The position numbers were made by a program, and so were the translations under genes. A DNA stretch of 64,000 bases, from positions 5,270,001 through 5,334,000 of the forward strand of contig NZ_AP022570.1 in assembly GCF_010728325.1 (NCBI RefSeq), written 5' to 3'. A model generated the notes under the pieces. The model was not told where the DNA came from. It was given only the letters and a program-made list of their open reading frames with translations, and searched no databases. Positions 25,362 through 33,909 of this stretch are shown one piece after another. Position 1 is the first letter of the stretch. Each line of letters starts with the position of its first letter. The stretch comes from Mycolicibacterium poriferae (GTDB taxonomy: Bacteria; Actinomycetota; Actinomycetes; Mycobacteriales; Mycobacteriaceae).

Positions 25362-26524
25362 GTCCGCCCCGCCAACATAGCCCGGGACAACAGGATTCGC
25401 TGCATCTCGATGCTTCCCGACGACACGGTGGACGCCTGTGAGTAGCGCCAGTGGTCCTCGACTTCGCCGAGGAACCACCCCGCCCGGGCGTCGGTGCGGC
25501 GGACCTCGGCAGCGACATCCATCAACACCTCGGCGCTGTCCTGGTCGAGCTTCGTCACCGCGATGCGGTAGGCGGCGGCGTCACCCGGGGTGACCCGGCC
25601 GCTGTCCTGCAGCGCGACCACCCGATAGGCCAGCAGCCGGGCCCGGCGGCAGTGCATGAGCATCCGTATCCACCGTCCGCGCAACTCGTCCGACAGCTCG
25701 TCCCATCGCTCACCCAACACCGCGGGCGCGGCGGCCAGCAGCCGTTCGCAGCGCGCGTAGCGGGCGATGCCGACCCGTTCGAACGACATCACATCCTGCA
25801 CGATCGACCACCCCGCATCGACCGTGCCGAGCACGTCGGCCTCGGTCACGCGCAGGTCGTCGAAGAACACCTCGTTGAGGTGATGTGGCCCCAGCATGGT
25901 GCCGATCGGGCGAACCGTGATAGCGGGATCGTCCATCGGGACGAGGAAGATCGTCAGACCCTGTTGCTTCTTCGTGGTGGCGCCTTCTCCGATGCGGGAG
26001 GTGCGGGCCAGCAGGAAACACCACTGCGCCATCGTCGCGTAGGAGGTCCAGATCTTCTGACCGCTGACCAGCCAGCCGTCTTTGTCCGGGCGGGCGAATG
26101 TGCGCAGCGACGCCAGATCCGAGCCGGCCTCGGGCTCGGAGAACCCCTGACACCAGATCACCTCGCCCGCGGCGATCGGCGGCAGATGCCTGCGCTGCTG
26201 CTCGGCGCTGCCGTGGCGCATGATGATCGGCCCGACCCAGTTGACGCCCATGTACTGCGCGCCGCGCGGCTCGTGGGCCGCCCACATCTCTTCGCGCACG
26301 ACGGTCTGCTCCCACACCGATGCGTCGCCGCCGCCGAACTCCTGCGGCCAGGCCAGACACAACAGGTTGCGCTCGGCCAGCGTGCGGCAGAAGCGTTGCG
26401 CCGTCTCGAGATCGGCCGGGTCGTGCGTGAAGGCGCCCAGGAAGTTTTCGGGCACATGCTCGGCCACCAACTCGCGCAGCTCGCGGCGCAGGTCTCCGGC
26501 GCGCTTGCCCATGTCGAAATCCAT
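25358..26524 (-). CDS. Acyl-CoA dehydrogenase, long subunit (FadE-like, pair 2)
   Basis: The 388-residue protein has the canonical regions: CLAWPQEFGGGDASVWEQTVV, WCQGFSEPEAGSDLASLRTFARPDKDGWLVSGQKIWTSYA (FAD and acyl-CoA binding) and the C-terminal VSSGSIEMQRILLSRAMLAGR. It belongs to the group of actinobacterial FadE proteins found in steroid and terpenoid clusters. It is the first of four consecutive dehydrogenase genes and lies 9 bp after the CoA-transferase gene, in the same operon. It likely pairs with the adjacent short subunit. Confidence 0.9.
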   Translation of the reverse strand: MDFDMGKRAGDLRRELRELVAEHVPENFLGAFTHDPADLETAQRFCRTLAERNLLCLAWPQEFGGGDASVWEQTVVREEMWAAHEPRGAQYMGVNWVGPIIMRHGSAEQQRRHLPPIAAGEVIWCQGFSEPEAGSDLASLRTFARPDKDGWLVSGQKIWTSYATMAQWCFLLARTSRIGEGATTKKQQGLTIFLVPMDDPAITVRPIGTMLGPHHLNEVFFDDLRVTEADVLGTVDAGWSIVQDVMSFERVGIARYARCERLLAAAPAVLGERWDELSDELRGRWIRMLMHCRRARLLAYRVVALQDSGRVTPGDAAAYRIAVTKLDQDSAEVLMDVAAEVRRTDARAGWFLGEVEDHWRYSQASTVSSGSIEMQRILLSRAMLAGRT

Positions 26525-26533
26525 CGCGCTCCC

Positions 26534-27700
26534 CTATCCCGAGCCGACCGCGTCGGGCGTGCCCAGACCCAGCTCGTCGAGGACGGCGGCGGTGTCGGCG
26601 CCCAGTTCCGGTGCGGGTCCGCGTACCTTGCCGGGGGTGCGGGAGAACCACGTCGGCACACCCGGGAAGCGCACGGGGCCGTGCGGCGTGTCCACGGTTT
26701 CGAACAGGCCGACGGCGTTGAGGTGTTCGTCGTCGAACAAGGCGTCCGGGGTGTTCAACGGAGCTGCCGGAATCTCTAGCTCCCGGAACAGTTTCAGCCA
26801 TTCGTCGGTGGTGCGCTCGGCCATCGTTTGCGCCACCAAGCCGTAGACGGTGTCGATTTCGTTGGCCCGCGATTCCAGCGTGGCATACACGTCGGTGGCC
26901 CACGGCGGCGCGACGGCGTCGATGAACGCGCTCCAGTGTTTGTCGTTGTAGATCAACGCGGCGATGTACCCGTCCTTCGTCTGGTACGGGCGGCGATTGG
27001 GCGCAACGGTCCGCGGGTAGACAGCCGGGCCGAGCGGGGGGTCGAACATGGCACCGTTGGCATGCTCGACCAGCATGAAAGAGGCCATGGTCTCGAACAT
27101 CGCGACCTCGACCTCCTGACCCTCGCCGGTGCGTTCGCGGTGGAAGAGCGCCATCGTCGTGGCGTACAGCGCGGTGAGACCCGCGACCTTGTCGGCCATG
27201 ATGGTGCCGACGTAGTCGGCCTCGCCGGTCAGCTGCTTCTGCACCGCGGGCAACCCGCATTCGGCCTGGATGGTGTCGTCATACGCCGGCCGGTCGCGAT
27301 CCGGGCCGCGCCTGCCGTACCCGTAACAGTTGGTGTAGACGATCGACGGATTGATCGCCGCGACGTCGTCGTAGCCGAACCCCAGCTTGGCGATCGCCTT
27401 GGACCGCATGGAGTGGATGAACACGTCGGCCCGCTCGATCAGCGCACGCATCGCGGCCCTGCCGTCCTCGGAGCGCAGATCCAACACCACGCTGCGCTTG
27501 CCGCGGTTGACGTTGACGAACACGCCGCTCATCCCGGACACCGGGCCCACCGAGATGAATCGGGTGTTGTCCCCCTGAGGGGGTTCGACTTTGACGACCT
27601 CGGCACCCATGTCGGCCATGATCTGGGTGCAGTAGGGACCCATCACCATGGCGGTGAGGTCGACGACGCGGATACCCGCCAGCGGTCCGGCGTCAGGCAT
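26534..27700 (-). CDS. CaiB/BaiF family (class III) CoA-transferase
   Basis: The 388-residue protein opens LAGIRVVDLTAMVMGPYCTQIMADMGAEVVKVEPPQGD, the diagnostic family III start, and has RGKRSVVLDL, DVFIHSMR and the likely nucleophile Asp141 in RPAYDDTIQAECG. Family III enzymes move CoA between carboxylic acids through an Asp-CoA anhydride. The C-terminal small domain is complete. The ATG overlaps the 3' end of the upstream SDR gene by 8 bp. It may activate a pathway acid or recycle CoA from a product; similar enzymes occur in carnitine and bile-acid metabolism. Confidence 0.92.
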   Translation of the reverse strand: MPDAGPLAGIRVVDLTAMVMGPYCTQIMADMGAEVVKVEPPQGDNTRFISVGPVSGMSGVFVNVNRGKRSVVLDLRSEDGRAAMRALIERADVFIHSMRSKAIAKLGFGYDDVAAINPSIVYTNCYGYGRRGPDRDRPAYDDTIQAECGLPAVQKQLTGEADYVGTIMADKVAGLTALYATTMALFHRERTGEGQEVEVAMFETMASFMLVEHANGAMFDPPLGPAVYPRTVAPNRRPYQTKDGYIAALIYNDKHWSAFIDAVAPPWATDVYATLESRANEIDTVYGLVAQTMAERTTDEWLKLFRELEIPAAPLNTPDALFDDEHLNAVGLFETVDTPHGPVRFPGVPTWFSRTPGKVRGPAPELGADTAAVLDELGLGTPDAVGSG

Positions 27701-28622
27701 GAGCCGCTCCCTGGTTTTGTGCCGCCATCGCGAAGCTGTACCGAATGTGGTCGTTGTGACCGTCCGGCACCACCGGGAAAGTCAGGGGCTCGCTCCGGTC
27801 GCGGATCGCGCCCAGGCTCTCAGCGACCTCGGCGATGGTCCAGGACGGGCGGTACACACCCGGAGATTCGGTCACCGTGGCCGTCGCCACCCTCCCGGCC
27901 AGCGCGATGAACATCTCCCCTGTCACAGCGCAGCTTTCGTGGGCCAGGTAGCCCACCGCGGGAGCGACCAGTTCCGGGCCCATGGGCGGGTACGCCGAGG
28001 TGTCGATGCCCTCGGCCATGCGGGTCACCGCTGCGGGGACGATGACGTTGCTCTTCACGCCGTGCGCCGCGCCCTCCAACGCCGCGACGTTGGACAGCCC
28101 GATGACGCCGGCCTTGGCGACGGCGTAGTTGGCCACATCGTGGTTGCCGTACAGCCCGCCGATCGACGAGGTGAGCACGATGCGCCCGTAACCGGCCGCA
28201 CACATCACCGGGAACGCCGGCCGCACAACGTGGAAGGCGCCGCGCAGGTGCACGTCGAGGACCGCGTCGAAGTCGTCGTAGGTCATGTCCTGCAGCGAGG
28301 CCCGGCGCACGATGCCGGCGTTGTGCACGACGATGTCGACGCCGCCGAAGTTCTGCTGCGCGGTGTCGATGATCGCCCGTCCGCCGTTCGGTGTGCTCAC
28401 CGAGTCGGTGCTGACGACGGCTTGTCCCCCGGCGTCGAGGATCTCGCGCACCACGTCGTGCGCGGGCCCGGTGTCACCGCCTACTCCGTCGAGCGAACCA
28501 CCGGGGTCGTTGACCACGACCTTGGCCCCGAGAGCAGCCAACATCATCGCGTACTCGCGGCCGAGGCCGCGACCGGCACCGGTGACCACGGCGACGCGGC
28601 CGTCGAACCGACGATCGTTCAC
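27693..28622 (-). CDS. Short-chain dehydrogenase/reductase with repeat-bearing 5' end
   Basis: The protein has the SDR core: VAVVTGAGRGLGREYAMMLAALGAKVVVND (NAD-binding), HNAGI, SSIGGLYG and catalytic Tyr-x3-Lys in NYAVAKAG, plus a C-terminal extension of about 60 residues, as in multifunctional-enzyme type 2-like 3-hydroxyacyl dehydrogenases. Several in-frame GTG codons precede the core inside an 18-bp tandem repeat; the last one (28622) gives VNDRRFDGRVAVVTG and is taken as start, but any of three may be used. It likely oxidises a hydroxyacyl-CoA or ring alcohol. Predicted 309 residues from this start. Confidence 0.85.
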   Translation of the reverse strand: MNDRRFDGRVAVVTGAGRGLGREYAMMLAALGAKVVVNDPGGSLDGVGGDTGPAHDVVREILDAGGQAVVSTDSVSTPNGGRAIIDTAQQNFGGVDIVVHNAGIVRRASLQDMTYDDFDAVLDVHLRGAFHVVRPAFPVMCAAGYGRIVLTSSIGGLYGNHDVANYAVAKAGVIGLSNVAALEGAAHGVKSNVIVPAAVTRMAEGIDTSAYPPMGPELVAPAVGYLAHESCAVTGEMFIALAGRVATATVTESPGVYRPSWTIAEVAESLGAIRDRSEPLTFPVVPDGHNDHIRYSFAMAAQNQGAAHA

Positions 28623-28720
28623 GAGATCACCGTCGTTCACGAGATCACCGTCGTTCGCGAAATCACCGTCGTTCACGAAATCACCGTCGTTCGCGAAATC
28701 ACCGTCGTTCGCGAGATCAC
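28613..28720 (-). repeat. 18-bp tandem repeat, six units, across the start of the SDR gene
   Basis: Six 18-bp units (type CGTCGTTCACGAGATCAC on the plus strand) run without gaps, with a decayed seventh at 28721-28737. On the coding strand they read (V/A)NDGD(L/F), and units 1, 2 and 4 contain an in-frame GTG 5 nt after a GGTGA, so the array repeats a ribosome-binding-site-plus-start module. It fills the space after the TauD stop codon. Confidence 0.92.
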
Positions 28721-28740
28721 CGTTGTCGAAGAGACCCTGC

Positions 28741-29571
28741 TCAAGCGAACGGCTCCTCGCCCTGGAGTTTGGTGCGGTTGAGCAGCCGACCGGAATCCGC
28801 GTTGTAGGGCCGCGCACGGTGCAGGGTTCCGGTGTTGTCCCAGATCACCAGGTCGCCGACCGACCACTGATGGCGGTAGACGAACTGGGGCTGGGTGCAG
28901 TGCTCCCGCAACCGCACCAACAATTCGGTCCCGGCCCGACGGTCCATCCCGACGACGTGGCCTGCGGTGCAGCCCAGCACCAGTGACTTGCGGCCCGAGC
29001 GGTGCCGCCACACCAGCGGCAGTTCGCGTTCCCCGATGGCCATCATCGCCTGCAGCGTCTTCAGATCCGGCTCGGGCTCGTAGTACATCAGTGTCGTCCA
29101 CGTCGAATGCACGACCCGCAGATCGTCGATCGCGGCCTTGTCCTCTTCGGAGAGATCGTCGTAGGCGGCGTAGGTGTTGCAGAACTCGGTGTCTCCGCCA
29201 CCGTCGCTGGGCAGCACCTTGCTCGACAACAGCGACGCCAGGATCGGTACCTCGTTCATCGTGCCGTCGAGGTGCCAGTACAGCGAGCCCTTCAGATAGT
29301 CGGCTTGCTTGTTGACGGTGGTGTCGAGCGTGACGTTGTAGACCTTCTCGCCCTTGCGTTCGGTGGCCAGCGTGCCGAGCGTCTCGGTGAAGGCGACCTG
29401 TTCCTCGTCGGTGAAGCCGATCTGCGGGAATACCAGCACGCCGCGCAGTTCGAGTAGTTCGCGCAGGGCGCCGGCGTGGTCGCCGGACAGCAGATCGGCC
29501 TTGTCGGCGCGGATCTCGGTGCCGATGCGCAGGCTGATATCGCAGGTGGTCAACGCCGTCGAAGTGGTCAT
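28741..29571 (-). CDS. TauD/TfdA family Fe(II)/2-oxoglutarate dioxygenase
   Basis: The 276-residue protein has the facial triad His100-x-Asp102 (YWHLDGTMNE) and His251 (TLHRARPY) with the downstream Arg that binds 2-oxoglutarate (RLLNRTKL). Such enzymes hydroxylate or desaturate an unactivated carbon, releasing succinate and CO2. The ATG overlaps the stop of the monooxygenase gene by 4 bp. Set between a Baeyer-Villiger-like enzyme and an SDR, it probably hydroxylates a pathway intermediate; sulfonate use is not indicated because no transporter or sulfite gene is near. Confidence 0.9.
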   Translation of the reverse strand: MTTSTALTTCDISLRIGTEIRADKADLLSGDHAGALRELLELRGVLVFPQIGFTDEEQVAFTETLGTLATERKGEKVYNVTLDTTVNKQADYLKGSLYWHLDGTMNEVPILASLLSSKVLPSDGGGDTEFCNTYAAYDDLSEEDKAAIDDLRVVHSTWTTLMYYEPEPDLKTLQAMMAIGERELPLVWRHRSGRKSLVLGCTAGHVVGMDRRAGTELLVRLREHCTQPQFVYRHQWSVGDLVIWDNTGTLHRARPYNADSGRLLNRTKLQGEEPFA

Positions 29572-31418
29572 GGTGCCAGCTCCAATCCGTCCAGGTCACC
29601 CTTGGCGCGCCACTCGGCGATCAGCTCGTCGAAGGCGTAGAACCCCGGCGAGTAGAAGTCACCGAGAAAGGATCCGTTGCCCACCGCGCCGCCGCGGCCC
29701 TCGTTGTTGTAATAGCCGGGCGTACAGGACAGTTCGAAGGCAGAGTTGTCGATCGCCAGTTCGCGCACCGTCGCCACCCAGGCGTCCTGACCTTCCTTGC
29801 TGGGTTCGACCGTGGTGGCACCCCGGTTCTGCGCCTCGGCGACGATGTAGGCGATGTGCTGCGCCTGCTGTTCGAACATCGCTGTGGTGTTGGCCGATAC
29901 ACCGCCCTGGATGTAACCCATGAAGAACTGGTTCGGGAACCCGCGGCTCGTCATCCCGTGCAGCGTCTGATAGTTGTCTTTCCAGTACTCGAACAGCGAC
30001 AACCCGTCGCGGCCGACGATGCGGTCGATCGCATACCGGCGGCTGATCTCGGTGGAGATCTCGAAGCCACTGGCGAAGATCACGCAGTCGACGTCGTACT
30101 CGATACCGTTGGCGACGATGCCGCTGGGAGTCAGTCGTTCCACGCCTTTGCATTCCGACACGTCGACCAGTGTCACGTTGGGCCGGTTGAATGTGGCCAG
30201 GTACTGCTCGCTCGAACAGGGGCGCTTACACATGAACCGGTAGTAGGGCTTGAGCGCCTCGGCAGTGCCGGGATCGTCGACGATGGCCTCGATGCGGCGG
30301 CGCAGCCGCTCCATGATCTTGTAGTCCTCCTCTTCGCGGAAGGCCATGATCTGCTCGATGGTCACCGCGGTGGGATCGGCGCTGCCCGCGATACGGGCGG
30401 TGAGGTTTCGGCCCAGCTCGGTCCAGAAGTCGCACACCAGGTCCGGCTCACCGAACACCACGCCGACGAACGGTGACCAGTTGTGGAAGTTGCGCTTGCG
30501 TTCCTCCTGCCAGCCCGGCTGCAGCGCGGCTGCCCAGTCCGGGTCGGTAGGAGTGTTGGCCCGTTCGTCCACTGACGACGGGGTGCGCTGGAATACGAAC
30601 AGCTCCTTGGCGTCGCGGCCCAGGTGCGGCACCAGCTGGATGCCGGTCGCACCGGTACCGACGAGTGCGACCCGCTTGTCGGCGAGCTTGTCCAACCCGC
30701 CGTTGGCGTCACCACCGGTGTAGTCGTAATCCCAGCGCGCGGAGTGGAACACGTGACCGCCGGCCTCCCGGTACTCCTGGATACCGGGGATACCGGGCAG
30801 CTTCGGCCGGTTGTAGGAGCCCTGCGCCATCACCACGAACCGGGCCGCGATCTGGTCGCCGCGGTCGGTGCTGATGCGCCAGCGCTTCGCCGAGTCGTCC
30901 CAGTGCAGCTCACGAACCTGGGTGGAGAACAGCGCACCGTCGTACAGACCGAAATGCTTGCCCATGTTGCGGCAGTGCTGGAAGATCTCGGCGCCGTCGG
31001 CGAACTTCTTCGACGGCATGAAACCGAGTTCTTCGAGCATCGGGATGTAGCAGTAGGCGTCGTTGTCGCACTGGATGCCGGGAAACCTGTTCCAGTACCA
31101 GACGCCGCCGAAGTCGCCGGCCATCTCGATGACGCGGATGCCCTGGACCCCGGCCTTCTTGAGGTGGGCCCCGGCGAGCAGACCGGCGAATCCGCCGCCG
31201 AGGATGACGACCTCGGCGTTCTCGACGATCGGGTCGCGCGCGGTCACCGTGGTGTAGGGATCGACCTCGTAGAACTCGGCGAACTCGCCCTCGAGTTCCA
31301 GATACTGGTCCGCCCCTTCCGGCCGTAGCCGCTTGGCGCGTTCCTGCGCGTACTTCTCGCGCAGCGCGTCGATGTCGATGTCGGCCGGGGTGTCGGTCGG
31401 CCCGCAGGTCTCGGTCAT
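29568..31418 (-). CDS. FAD-dependent Baeyer-Villiger-type monooxygenase
   Basis: The 616-residue flavoprotein has an N-terminal extension, a first Rossmann motif VVILGGGFAGLLAG (residues about 71-84), GVWYWNRFPGIQCDNDAYCYIP, the BVMO fingerprint region GGHVFHSARWDYDYTGG, the second nucleotide motif VALVGTGATGIQLVPHL and VIFASGFE. This length and these motifs fit cyclododecanone/steroid-type BVMOs that insert oxygen next to a ketone to make an ester or lactone with NADPH and O2. It follows the Rieske gene by 64 bp and overlaps TauD. A lactone product would suit the SMP-30-like protein across the promoter. Confidence 0.9.
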   Translation of the reverse strand: MTETCGPTDTPADIDIDALREKYAQERAKRLRPEGADQYLELEGEFAEFYEVDPYTTVTARDPIVENAEVVILGGGFAGLLAGAHLKKAGVQGIRVIEMAGDFGGVWYWNRFPGIQCDNDAYCYIPMLEELGFMPSKKFADGAEIFQHCRNMGKHFGLYDGALFSTQVRELHWDDSAKRWRISTDRGDQIAARFVVMAQGSYNRPKLPGIPGIQEYREAGGHVFHSARWDYDYTGGDANGGLDKLADKRVALVGTGATGIQLVPHLGRDAKELFVFQRTPSSVDERANTPTDPDWAAALQPGWQEERKRNFHNWSPFVGVVFGEPDLVCDFWTELGRNLTARIAGSADPTAVTIEQIMAFREEEDYKIMERLRRRIEAIVDDPGTAEALKPYYRFMCKRPCSSEQYLATFNRPNVTLVDVSECKGVERLTPSGIVANGIEYDVDCVIFASGFEISTEISRRYAIDRIVGRDGLSLFEYWKDNYQTLHGMTSRGFPNQFFMGYIQGGVSANTTAMFEQQAQHIAYIVAEAQNRGATTVEPSKEGQDAWVATVRELAIDNSAFELSCTPGYYNNEGRGGAVGNGSFLGDFYSPGFYAFDELIAEWRAKGDLDGLELAP

Positions 31419-31482
31419 GTGTCTCCTCGTGGGAATTCGGCGCGCAAAGCGTCAGGCAGAGAGCGTGCGCGCGCCGGATTCG

Positions 31483-32895
31483 TCAGATCTCGCGGGGCTC
31501 GCCGACGCCCATGTACTTGGACAGTTGGTGGTGCAGGTTGACCGTGCTGCGCTCCCGGTACGGATTGGGCAGTGTGCCCGGGAAGCCGGCCGACTTCATC
31601 CCCTGCTGCACAGCGGCCATGTTGGAGAAGTCCTGCGGTAGCACCGACAGCCAATTCGGGGAGTCCTTCGGGGTGTAGGTCCACTCGGTGTGCGGCTCTT
31701 GGCCTTTCGGATACAGCTCGAACACCGCGACCTCGAAGATGCACTTGTCCGGGTTGTAGCTCGGATCAGGGCGGGCGCTGTAGCACAGCGCGCTGGTCAG
31801 CCCCTGGCCCACCTGGAAGTTCGGGAAGATCTGCCAGGCGGTGCCGCTCTGCCCGAGGATGTCGGGCGGGATCGTCGGCCAGATGACGCCGCGGGCCTCG
31901 TCGTCGCGGCGCGCCGAGGCCAGCCAGTGCTGCAGGACCTGATCGGCGGGGGTGCCCTCGGGCAGTTCGTCGACCAGTCGCTTGGCGGCGTTCACCAGCG
32001 TCTGCGTGGTGGTCGCGTTGGTCTCCTCCATCGTGTACACCTGCATCTCCGCGGTGGAGATACGCGGATCGCCGGTGCCGAGACGGATCTTGGACTTGGT
32101 CTCGTCCATGCCTTTCGGTGCGTCGTAGCCGATGTTGCTGTGGCGGCCCTGCGCCTTGGCCCAGCCCTTGAACTCACCGAACTTGTTGAACTCCGGGTGG
32201 GTGGTGAACACGTGGTAGGTCTCGTTGAACGCCTCCATCGCGACTTTCCAGTTGCAGTCGAAGTACAGCCATTTGCGCCACTTGTAGCGCATGTTCTCCA
32301 GACCGAACGGATCGAGGATCTTGTTGGCCGGGAACAGGTAGTCGGCGAGCGATTCGCACTCGGGGTCCATGTTGACGAACAACCACCCGCCCCAGGTGTC
32401 GACCTGAACCGGGGCGAGGTGGGTGTTCTCCCGCGTCAGCTTGCCTGCCCAGTCGTCCTGCTCGCGGATGTGGGTGCAGGATCCGTCGAGACCGTAGGTC
32501 CAGCCGTGGAATCCGCAGACGAACGACTTGCGTGCCCGCCCGACGGCGTTCTTCGCCCCGTCGGGGGTGTCGACGAGTTTGCGGCCGCGGTGCATGCACA
32601 CGTTGTGGTGTGCGGCAAACTCGTTGGGGCCCGTCCGGACGACGATGATCGAGTCGTCGAGGATGTCGTAGGTCAGGTAGCTGCCGACCTCGGGGATCTC
32701 CTCGACCCGCCCGACCTGCTGCCACACCTTGCGCCACAACTTGTCGCGCTCGGCGCGTGCGTAGTCTTCGGAGATGTAGGCGTCGACGGAGATCGTCGTC
32801 GGCTCGGACAGGTCCTCGGCGATCTGACCCGTCGAATCATCGGCGGGCGCTTCGCTTTCGATTGCGGCGTCGAGGTCGGACTCGGTGTGCGTCAC
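31483..32895 (-). CDS. Rieske non-heme iron oxygenase, alpha subunit
   Basis: The 470-residue protein has a Rieske cluster site Cys100-x-His102 ... Cys127-x2-His130 (NVCMHRGRK, FVCGFHGWTYGLDG) and the catalytic mononuclear iron site His228/His233 (NETYHVFTTHPEF). The inter-cluster spacing (24 residues) is longer than the common 15-17, and the residue in the usual bridging Asp position is Glu225, as known for CntA-type oxygenases. No beta subunit, ferredoxin or reductase is encoded nearby. It would hydroxylate or demethylate a substrate as an early step. It sits 12 bp after the SDR gene, second in the operon. Confidence 0.9.
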   Translation of the reverse strand: MTHTESDLDAAIESEAPADDSTGQIAEDLSEPTTISVDAYISEDYARAERDKLWRKVWQQVGRVEEIPEVGSYLTYDILDDSIIVVRTGPNEFAAHHNVCMHRGRKLVDTPDGAKNAVGRARKSFVCGFHGWTYGLDGSCTHIREQDDWAGKLTRENTHLAPVQVDTWGGWLFVNMDPECESLADYLFPANKILDPFGLENMRYKWRKWLYFDCNWKVAMEAFNETYHVFTTHPEFNKFGEFKGWAKAQGRHSNIGYDAPKGMDETKSKIRLGTGDPRISTAEMQVYTMEETNATTTQTLVNAAKRLVDELPEGTPADQVLQHWLASARRDDEARGVIWPTIPPDILGQSGTAWQIFPNFQVGQGLTSALCYSARPDPSYNPDKCIFEVAVFELYPKGQEPHTEWTYTPKDSPNWLSVLPQDFSNMAAVQQGMKSAGFPGTLPNPYRERSTVNLHHQLSKYMGVGEPREI

Positions 32896-32907
32896 GTCAT
32901 CTTCCTT

Positions 32908-33771
32908 TCAGAACCGGCTGATGGTGCTGCGGAACGACTCGTCCTTGAGGAACAAGGACGTGTTGTCCGCGCCGAGGTGGGTCCACTTCAAGTTCAGGCC
33001 GCCGTCGACGAGCAGGGTCTGCCCGGTGATGTAGCCGGACAGATCGGACAGCAGGAACAGGATCGCGCCAGCTTGTTCCTCCGGGGTGCCGCGGCGTCCC
33101 ATCGCGATGGCGGTGCGGTCGCGTTCGGGGTCGGCGTCGACATAGGTCGCCGAGGCGGCGGTCTCGGTGACGCCGGGCGCGACCGCGTTGACCCTGATGC
33201 CGTCGAGTGCGAGTTCCACCGCCATGGTGCGCGTCATGGCGACCACGGCGGCCTTGGCCGTGCCGTAGGCGATGTGGTACGGCGCGGTGTTCATCCCGCT
33301 GATCGACGAGATCGACACCAGAGAACCGGGGCCGCCGTTGTTCCGGATCTCGGCTGCGACCGCCTGGCTCATGAAGAAGGCCGTCTCCAGGTTTGCCGCG
33401 AACAGTGCCCGCCAGTCCTCGCGGGTGACCCGGGTGGACGGCATCCAGGTGGCCGGCGCGGCGCCGCCCGCGACATTGACCAGACCGTAGAGCCGGGCAC
33501 CGGTGTTCGCGGCGACGGTGCGCACCTGATCGAGCACGGTGGCGATGCCGTCGTCGGTGGACGCGTCGGCGGACACGGAGACGACGGACAGCCCCCGCTC
33601 TGCCAACGGCCCGACGTGTTCGTCGAGATTGGCCTTCGAGCGACTGACCGCGACGACGGTGGCGCCGGCCTCGGCGGCCATCCGCGTCACCGTCGTTCCG
33701 ATACCACCGCCGCCTGCGCCGGACACCACCACGATCCGGCCGTCCAGCCTCAGGCCCGCCTCAGCGACCAC
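32908..33771 (-). CDS. Short-chain dehydrogenase/reductase, first gene of the leftward operon
   Basis: The 287-residue protein has IVVVSGAGGGGIGTTVTRMAAEAGA (NAD(P)-binding), NVAGG, SISSISG, catalytic YGTAK (Tyr/Lys) and the C-terminal GYITGQTLLVDGGLNLKW. It is a classical SDR acting on an alcohol or ketone. The start is a GTG at 33771, 5 nt after the palindrome TTGTCCGGACAA. As first gene of a twelve-gene operon it probably acts early, for example oxidising a ring hydroxyl to the ketone needed by the monooxygenase; that order is inference. Confidence 0.88.
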   Translation of the reverse strand: MVAEAGLRLDGRIVVVSGAGGGGIGTTVTRMAAEAGATVVAVSRSKANLDEHVGPLAERGLSVVSVSADASTDDGIATVLDQVRTVAANTGARLYGLVNVAGGAAPATWMPSTRVTREDWRALFAANLETAFFMSQAVAAEIRNNGGPGSLVSISSISGMNTAPYHIAYGTAKAAVVAMTRTMAVELALDGIRVNAVAPGVTETAASATYVDADPERDRTAIAMGRRGTPEEQAGAILFLLSDLSGYITGQTLLVDGGLNLKWTHLGADNTSLFLKDESFRSTISRF

Positions 33772-33776
33772 GCGGC

Positions 33777-33788
33777 TTGTCCGGACAA
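33777..33788. promoter_or_regulatory. Palindrome TTGTCCGGACAA, candidate GntR operator
   Basis: A perfect 12-bp palindrome lies 5 bp before the SDR start codon. A possible minus-strand -10 box TATTTT (33794-33789) would place transcription start inside it, suiting repression. A related sequence is at 33872-33884 on the other side of the divergent region. Confidence 0.5.
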
Positions 33789-33871
33789 AAAATATGACTC
33801 TGCATAACGAAGAACACTATTCCGCAGGCTTTATGCGGGCGTCAAGGCTCTACCGCTCACTGACCGGCCTA

Positions 33872-33909
33872 TTGTCTGGACCAAATGGGCCTTGCTAACG
33901 TCCGTACCC
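33872..33909 (+). promoter_or_regulatory. Leaderless promoter with overlapping candidate GntR operator
   Basis: -35 TTGTCT (33872-33877), 18-bp spacer, -10 TAACGT (33896-33901) and then 8 nt to the ATG at 33910. The -35 box is part of TTGTCTGGACCAA (33872-33884), an imperfect palindrome similar to TTGTCCGGACAA at 33777. Confidence 0.5.

Noticed and set aside
23356..25445. Long plus-strand frames opposite the acyl-CoA dehydrogenases
   Set aside because: Low-complexity Arg/Ser/Pro-rich translations without motifs; the minus strand holds overlapping, motif-complete dehydrogenases.
28613..28720. CRISPR-like array
   Set aside because: Units are 18 bp, contiguous without spacers, in coding frame, and there are no cas genes.
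31690..33807. A very long open frame on the plus strand opposite the Rieske and SDR genes (about 700 codons)
   Set aside because: High-GC shadow: repetitive Arg/Gly/Val/Asp-rich product with no domain, antisense to two genes with complete catalytic motifs.
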